40,314 nucleotides of DNA, taken from positions 1 through 40,314 of IMG/VR virus record IMGVR_UViG_3300035171_000015. One strand, 5' to 3'. Below, in pieces: positions 34,827-40,314 of the stretch. A model generated the notes under the pieces. It searched no databases and was not told the DNA's origin. It saw only the letters and a program-made list of their open reading frames with translations. The position numbers were made by a program, and so were the translations under genes. Numbering within the stretch: the first letter of the stretch is position 1; each line of letters begins with the position of its first letter. This DNA comes from a virus.

Positions 34827-35855
34827 ATGAGCCAAGTAATTAAAATATCAAAAAATCAGGCTCAGACTTCGGCTAAAAATATAGCTAGCGAGCTTATTTC
34901 ATTAAATCCATCAGCTTTAATAACCTTATTTTCTATTGATGTCGGAGATTTAGGTTTAAATGCCGGAACTATATCTCAAACAGAGGCTAACTTAGGTATT
35001 AATACCGTATTTAATTTTCATAACAATATTAATATAACTACTACTAGCTTATTTTGGCAGGGAACCGAATATTCAGCGGCACCAATTATAGCTGAGGGTT
35101 TTGAAATGAATTTAAAAGGTGCTCCGCCGGTTCCTACGCTATCAATATCTGTTAGTGACGATGGTATTCCACAATTATCTATTTTAAAACAAAGAATAAG
35201 AGATTTAGGAGATATTGTTGGTGCAAAAATTACCAGAATTAGAACTTTCGCTAGGTTTTTGGACGCGGCTAATTTTTTTAATAATGTTCCACCTCAAAAT
35301 TATTATCCAGACCCTACTCAAGAACTTCCTAGAGATATTTATTACATAGATAGGCTTTCTAATGAGAATAAAAACTTTATTCAATACGAATTATCTTCAT
35401 TATTTGTGGTTGAGGGTATAACTTTACCGGGAAGAATAGTTTCTGAAAATAGTTGTCCATGGAGATACCGTGGAGAGGGTTGTTTGTATGAATATTCATC
35501 AAGAAAAACATTTGTTCATAATAACGGCAATCTTCCGCAGTATGCTCCTCCAGTAGCGACATCTTTAGACGAAAAATTTTCAAATCTAATTACTGGTGTT
35601 TCGTTTATAGATAAAGGTCAGTATAATTTAGGCCAGTCTTATAATAAAGGAGAGTTTTGTTATATTCAAAATCGTGGAATTAAGTATTATTTTATTTCTC
35701 AAGTAAATAATAATAATTCTTCTCCTCCTAATACTAGTGGTTGGTTAGCAGACGAATGTAGTAAAAGAGTTTTGGGATGTAAGAATAGATTCGCAAACAT
35801 AGGAAGTGGAATCTTAAATTTTGGAGGATTTCCTTCTGTAAATCGTTTTCAATAA
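34827..35855 (+). CDS. L: minor tail protein, lambda gpL-like (iron-sulfur type)
   Basis: 342 residues. The N-terminal LNPSALITLFSID and GFEMNLKGAPPVPTLSISVS, the centre PRDIYYIDRLSNENKNFIQY, and Cys-bearing CPWRYRGEGCLYE and CSKRVLGCKNRF are typical of gpL. The four Cys match those that hold the 4Fe-4S cluster in lambda gpL. Larger than lambda gpL (232 residues) because of an inserted segment around residues 235-295. Confidence 0.92.
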   Translation: MSQVIKISKNQAQTSAKNIASELISLNPSALITLFSIDVGDLGLNAGTISQTEANLGINTVFNFHNNINITTTSLFWQGTEYSAAPIIAEGFEMNLKGAPPVPTLSISVSDDGIPQLSILKQRIRDLGDIVGAKITRIRTFARFLDAANFFNNVPPQNYYPDPTQELPRDIYYIDRLSNENKNFIQYELSSLFVVEGITLPGRIVSENSCPWRYRGEGCLYEYSSRKTFVHNNGNLPQYAPPVATSLDEKFSNLITGVSFIDKGQYNLGQSYNKGEFCYIQNRGIKYYFISQVNNNNSSPPNTSGWLADECSKRVLGCKNRFANIGSGILNFGGFPSVNRFQ

Positions 35856-35856
35856 T

Positions 35857-36558
35857 ATGCTTACAGAAGAAGTAAAATTACAAATAAAAGGTTTTTCGTT
35901 ACAAAATAGTAACGAGGAAACTTGTGGATTAATTTTGCTTAAAGATAATAAATATATTGTATATCCTTGTAAAAACATATCATACTATAAAGCTAATCAT
36001 GCTATTCTTAATCCTTTAGATTATGTAAGAGCTTCTAAAATCGGTAGAATAGTAGCTCATTTTCATTCCCATCCAGAGTCGGATAAACCTAGTTTTATGG
36101 ATTATCTTAGTGCAGTTAATCATAATTTATATTCAGTTATTTATTCTATTAAATCTAATAAATTTTATATTATAGAACCTAAATTATCTGATTATTTAAA
36201 TTTGGACTATAAATGCGGAATCAGTGATTGTTATAGTTTAATTAGAAATTATTTTAATAAAGAATTAAATATTAAAATAAATGATTATAATAGAGAGGAA
36301 AAATGGTGGGAAAAAGAGCCTGATTTAATTATTAATAATATAAAAAATGAAGGCGGAATAGAAGTAGAATATAAAGATTTAAAAATTAACGATTTAATAT
36401 TATTTAGTTTTAATGGTGCTTTATCACATTTTTCTATTTATTTAGGAAATGATATGATATTACATCATCCGGTAGGGGACAAATCTATTATTAGTGAATT
36501 AAACGATTCTTTAAAAAGAAGAATTAGTAAAGTAATTAGACATAAAGATTTATTTTAA
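35857..36558 (+). CDS. K: tail assembly protein, lambda gpK-like (JAMM plus NlpC/P60)
   Basis: 233 residues. N-terminal JAMM metalloprotease fold with E20/E21, the H70-S-H72-P motif and S79..D82 as metal ligands. C-terminal NlpC/P60 cysteine peptidase with C125, H191 and H203/H204. Both catalytic sets look complete. In lambda-like phages K acts in tail-tip assembly; the NlpC part may cut peptidoglycan during entry. Starts 1 nt after the previous stop. Confidence 0.93.
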   Translation: MLTEEVKLQIKGFSLQNSNEETCGLILLKDNKYIVYPCKNISYYKANHAILNPLDYVRASKIGRIVAHFHSHPESDKPSFMDYLSAVNHNLYSVIYSIKSNKFYIIEPKLSDYLNLDYKCGISDCYSLIRNYFNKELNIKINDYNREEKWWEKEPDLIINNIKNEGGIEVEYKDLKINDLILFSFNGALSHFSIYLGNDMILHHPVGDKSIISELNDSLKRRISKVIRHKDLF

Positions 36559-36562
36559 CAAT

Positions 36563-37225
36563 ATGAATGCTAATTTAGTAAAAGTTAATTTATTTGGCGA
36601 GCTTGGCAAGTTTATGGGATACGAAACCTGGGAACTTAATGTTAGAAGTGTGCAAGAAGCTATTTCTGCGTTAAATAATATCACAAAAAATAAATTCAAT
36701 GAGTATTTTATAAAGAACAATAAATTACAATCTAAATATCGAATATTAATTAATGGAAGAGATTTTGAATCAACAGAGCGAGAACTAAACGAAACAAATT
36801 TTCATAAAATAAACGAAACAGAATTGATAATGAAAAAAAATGATTTAAAAACTATTGATATAGTTCCATTTATAGAAAATCATGGTAAAGTTGGTGGTTT
36901 AATAACAGTCGTACTGGCTGTTATTTTAATAATAGTAGCTATTGTTCTTGCTCCGTTTACTGGAGGTCAATCCCTATGGCTTATTCCTGCCGGTCTTGCT
37001 TTATTGGGTGCTGGTGTGGTGGCTCTATTATCTAAACCGCCACCATTTACATTTAATCAGAACCTAGATAATGCTGTAGGACAATCTTATTTATTTAATG
37101 GCCCCGCTAATACAGTTGGCGAAGGCGGGCCCGTGCCCGTTGGATATGGAACAATGCTTGTTGGTAGCAATGTTATTAGCGCGGGATATAGAATAAGCCC
37201 GTTTCAAACAGTTAATAGTAATTAA
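36563..37225 (+). CDS. I: tail assembly protein, lambda gpI-like
   Basis: 220 residues. A ubiquitin-like N terminus (VNLFGELGKFMGYETWELN), a glycine-rich hydrophobic hairpin (about 110-150) and the family end SYLFNGPANTVGEGGPVPVG with VISAG. Needed for tail-tip assembly in lambda-like phages. Linked to K with a 4-nt gap. Confidence 0.92.
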   Translation: MNANLVKVNLFGELGKFMGYETWELNVRSVQEAISALNNITKNKFNEYFIKNNKLQSKYRILINGRDFESTERELNETNFHKINETELIMKKNDLKTIDIVPFIENHGKVGGLITVVLAVILIIVAIVLAPFTGGQSLWLIPAGLALLGAGVVALLSKPPPFTFNQNLDNAVGQSYLFNGPANTVGEGGPVPVGYGTMLVGSNVISAGYRISPFQTVNSN

Positions 37226-37231
37226 AATTAT

Positions 37232-40200
37232 ATGGCAGAAGCACCAGAAGGAATTGTATTATATAGTTGGAGCGGTCAAAATCCAATGAATGATGGTTTA
37301 TTGGCTAATACCGGCATACAGATTGGCGTAAACGCATATGTAGATACTAGAGACGTTTTAGGTAAACCTTTTGGTAATTTTAAACCAGACTATAGAACAA
37401 CAGAATATTTACAACTAACCGATTCTTTAATAGAAACATTAGATTTAATATCTGAGGGTTTAATTGACGGACCCCTAAGTGGTAGATGGGTTTTTTCTGG
37501 TAATTTAGGACAAACGGGTTGGTCTTCTGGATATTTTTCTGGATATGCCGTGCCAGACAATTCTATTACTTCTTTAACTGTTAGCTTAAAATCTGGAATA
37601 AAAGACTCTCTAGCTATATATGTTAACGGAAACCCAATTAAAGATGATAATTTATCCTATATATCTACTGCAACATCTTTTGATATTTTATCTTACGCGG
37701 CGTCTAGCGGTATTACGATAAAAAGTGGAGATAATATTACGTTTGCGACTAAGAATAAAGGTGGCTCCTATTCATTATCTCCTTGGACAACAACCGTAAC
37801 ATTTACAGATACAACTCAACAAATAGTTACAGGTGGTAGCGGAGCATTGTTTGGTACAGATACGGGACCATTTCCTACTTATCATGCTAATAGCGGGATG
37901 ATAGTTAATGTTCCCGCAAAAAACCATAATGTAGCATGGTTAAGGTCTGTATACTGGAACAAACTTCCTGTTTTAAGTGATGCCGGGCAATATAATTTTC
38001 AAAATGTAGATTTAAATTATAGTCTTGGAACTCCTAATGGAGATGTTTTACAACAGCTAACCAATGAAGAATCTACTAGTAGAAGTATAGGGACTAGATT
38101 ATATGCCGGAGACGAAAATACTCAAGTTTTTAGAATCCTAAACCAAAACTGTAAAGGAGTTATTGTTAATATACGCTTTTCTTCACTAAGTAATACAAAC
38201 TCTAATAATGGTAACATAGAAAGAACGTCGGTTCAATATCAAATTGCTTATAGACCAATATTTTCTAGTGTCTCTAAAGTAACTCAGTTTAGTGCTCCAG
38301 TTACTCCGTTCGTTTTTGGAAAAATTACTTCTGCTGGTGGATATATTAATTCAACTAGAATTGATTTTGATTTAAATTCTTTTATTTTTAATAATTTAAA
38401 TATTAATGATTCTGTTGGATTTTTAAACGAATCTGATTTTGTAGGATGGGAAGTTAAAATATCTAGGTCTACTCCAGATTCTACCTCCGCATTATTAAGT
38501 AATTCTTCTATAATAGATAGTTTAACAGAATTATATGGAAGTCAGTTTTCATATCCTAATTCATCTATTGTTAGAGCTACTTTTGATGGAAAGTTTTTTT
38601 CTAGTGTACCAGAAAGAGCTTTTGAATGTAATTTTATTAAAGTATCTATTCCGGCTAATTATGACCCAATATTAAGAACCTACGCAACAGGAGGATATGG
38701 AACTACAAATGGATATTGGAATGGAACATTTGCGTCTGGAAAAGCATGGACTAATAATCCCGCTTGGTGCTTCTACGATTTAATAACTAATAATAGATAT
38801 GGTCTAGGAAAGTTTGTTGACAATATTGATATTAATGTTTTCGATTTATATAATATTGCTCAGTATTGTGATGGTTTAGTTGCAGATGGATATGGAAGTA
38901 TAGAGCCTAGATTTACTTCTAATGTTTGGATAGCCCAGAAAGAAGAGGCTTATAAAGTAATTAACGATATGGCCTCAATTTTTAGAGGATTCGTTTATTA
39001 TTTTAATGGAAATTTAAACGCTACTCAAGACTGTCCTAAATCACCAAGAACTACTTTTACAAATGCAAACGTAGAAAACGGAGATTTTAACTATTCTACT
39101 ACGTCTAAAAAAACTAGACAGTCGGTAGCTATTGTAAGATATAATGACCCTAAGAATTTTTATTCTCCAGCCATTGAATATATTGAAAATCTTGATGCTA
39201 TTAGAAGGTACGGAGTGAGAGAATTACCAATAACCGCTTTCGGATGTACTAGCCGTGGACAAGCTATTAGATTAGGTAAATGGGCATTATATAGTAATAA
39301 CTTAGAAACAGAAACGGTTACATTTACTGCCGGTTTAGAGGCAAATCTTTTAAGATGTGGAGACTTATTTGAGATAGTAGATTATAATAGAAAATTAAAA
39401 AGATATGGCGGAAGAGCCTTGCAAATAAATAATACAGGAAATACTGGAATAGGATATACTGGAGCTAGTATTGTTTTAGATTCTCAGGTACAAATTCAGT
39501 CTGGAGTGCAGTATTCTATATCTTTTGTTACTCCAACTTTTTATTATGATACTTCTCAAGTAACCGGATTAACAAGCAACGACTATTCTAATATTTATCG
39601 TTCATTTTTACAAACATTTACTTTTTCTGGAGATAATAGCTATGTCTCTGGAAATTATTCTATAGTTAATTTGCCAACCGGACTAGATTCTAATAATTAT
39701 AATATCAGTGGAAATCCTATCTGGTCTATAGAACTTGGGCCAAACTCTTTAAATTATACTGGAAATTATTATTTTTCTAGTAGCCAAAAGGATTACTATA
39801 GAGTACTAAACATGAAAGAGGCCGATACCAATAAATATGAAATTGTAGGACTTTTATATTATCCAGATAAGTTTAATTTAATAGAAACTGGATTAATGTT
39901 TACTCAAAGTCAAGTTCAAAATATTATTGCAGTCCCATCAAGTCCGTATGGAATGGATAATAGTATATCTGCTTATAGATTAAATAATTCTCAGTCTTAT
40001 ATTAATTATTCCTTTATAATGGATGATTTTAGTAATGTATCTAGTTATCAAGTTTTTGCCACTACTGGCTCATTTGTAGGTAATTCTATACCAGACTCTT
40101 CTCTTTTAGTTGCCGTATTACCAGCAAGTATAGTCACGGCAAACTATCTAGCACCAACAAGCGGTAATTATAAACTAAGGGTTTATAGTTATAATCAACA

Positions 40201-40300
40201 AAACGGGAATTATTCTACTGGTTGTGCTAGCGGTTCTGTTTTAGTAACAAATAATTTACCTATCAATGATGTATTAGTAGGAGGCTTAATAGTTAATTAA
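37232..40300 (+). CDS. J: central tail tip / host specificity protein, lambda gpJ-like
   Basis: 1022 residues. Early SLIETLDLISEGLIDGPLSG is the conserved J entry. The core ERAFECNFIKVSIPANYDP, NPAWCFYDLITNNRYGLGKF and IFRGFVYYFNG is the phage tail protein J domain. Downstream regions (from about 700) are beta-rich and divergent, ending in a fibronectin-III-like unit; in lambda the C-terminal end contacts the receptor. The complete gene is present. Confidence 0.95.
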   Translation: MAEAPEGIVLYSWSGQNPMNDGLLANTGIQIGVNAYVDTRDVLGKPFGNFKPDYRTTEYLQLTDSLIETLDLISEGLIDGPLSGRWVFSGNLGQTGWSSGYFSGYAVPDNSITSLTVSLKSGIKDSLAIYVNGNPIKDDNLSYISTATSFDILSYAASSGITIKSGDNITFATKNKGGSYSLSPWTTTVTFTDTTQQIVTGGSGALFGTDTGPFPTYHANSGMIVNVPAKNHNVAWLRSVYWNKLPVLSDAGQYNFQNVDLNYSLGTPNGDVLQQLTNEESTSRSIGTRLYAGDENTQVFRILNQNCKGVIVNIRFSSLSNTNSNNGNIERTSVQYQIAYRPIFSSVSKVTQFSAPVTPFVFGKITSAGGYINSTRIDFDLNSFIFNNLNINDSVGFLNESDFVGWEVKISRSTPDSTSALLSNSSIIDSLTELYGSQFSYPNSSIVRATFDGKFFSSVPERAFECNFIKVSIPANYDPILRTYATGGYGTTNGYWNGTFASGKAWTNNPAWCFYDLITNNRYGLGKFVDNIDINVFDLYNIAQYCDGLVADGYGSIEPRFTSNVWIAQKEEAYKVINDMASIFRGFVYYFNGNLNATQDCPKSPRTTFTNANVENGDFNYSTTSKKTRQSVAIVRYNDPKNFYSPAIEYIENLDAIRRYGVRELPITAFGCTSRGQAIRLGKWALYSNNLETETVTFTAGLEANLLRCGDLFEIVDYNRKLKRYGGRALQINNTGNTGIGYTGASIVLDSQVQIQSGVQYSISFVTPTFYYDTSQVTGLTSNDYSNIYRSFLQTFTFSGDNSYVSGNYSIVNLPTGLDSNNYNISGNPIWSIELGPNSLNYTGNYYFSSSQKDYYRVLNMKEADTNKYEIVGLLYYPDKFNLIETGLMFTQSQVQNIIAVPSSPYGMDNSISAYRLNNSQSYINYSFIMDDFSNVSSYQVFATTGSFVGNSIPDSSLLVAVLPASIVTANYLAPTSGNYKLRVYSYNQQNGNYSTGCASGSVLVTNNLPINDVLVGGLIVN

Positions 40301-40301
40301 T

Positions 40302-40314
40302 ATGAATCAAGCTA
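40302..40314 (+). CDS. start of the next gene after J, cut by the window end
   Basis: An ATG 1 nt after the J stop, giving MNQA. Position suggests a tail fibre or tail-tip gene. Confidence 0.4.

Overview
The window is part of a tailed double-stranded DNA phage genome, or an integrated copy of one. It is mostly AT-rich and densely packed with very small genes that mostly match no function I recognise. The right end carries a siphovirus tail-tip operon in the order of phage lambda genes M, L, K, I and J. The host cannot be named from sequence. Almost no gene has a Shine-Dalgarno site, while the promoters look like ordinary sigma70 promoters, so the host probably tolerates SD-independent initiation.

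Layout. 1-860: the 3' end of a tRNA-Met, an HNH endonuclease on the minus strand and tRNA-Arg(UCU). 869-25664: about 85 small genes (18 to ~200 codons), almost all on the plus strand. They include a 2-oxoglutarate/Fe(II) oxygenase, a lipoprotein, a SleB-type cell wall hydrolase, many one- or two-helix membrane peptides, zinc-ribbon proteins and several families of small paralogues. Between them lie tRNA-Lys(UUU), an oversized tRNA-like RNA, and stretches of roughly 150-570 nt with no gene but strong RNA-folding signals. A second HNH homing endonuclease is on the minus strand at 21025-21621. 25764-28629: a GC-rich island of three genes, one of them DUF932-like, each with a strong rho-independent terminator. 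28669-29085: AT-rich gene-poor DNA with repeats. 29086-29683: two zinc-binding proteins and a micropeptide. 29680-34206: three virion genes on the minus strand. 34303-40314: the tail-tip operon on the plus strand.

Main observation. At least 24 small genes share one architecture: TTGACA or a close variant, a 16-17 nt spacer, a TANNNT box, and the start codon exactly 6 or 7 nt after that box. The expected transcription start is therefore the A of the ATG, so these look like leaderless single-gene transcription units. A second set of genes follows a promoter plus a structured RNA or a tRNA, then an A/T-rich linker (often TTTAAATAAA) and an ATG without an SD. Both arrangements would give mRNAs whose start codon lies close to a 5' end, if the RNA leaders are processed off. 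This is inferred from sequence, but the spacing is regular enough to test.

Other points of interest: an open frame of 122 codons with no ATG, GTG or TTG; a tRNA-like RNA with about 60 extra nucleotides in the anticodon region; a roughly 150-nt RNA candidate closed by a perfect 12-bp helix; and a 19-bp repeat at module boundaries.
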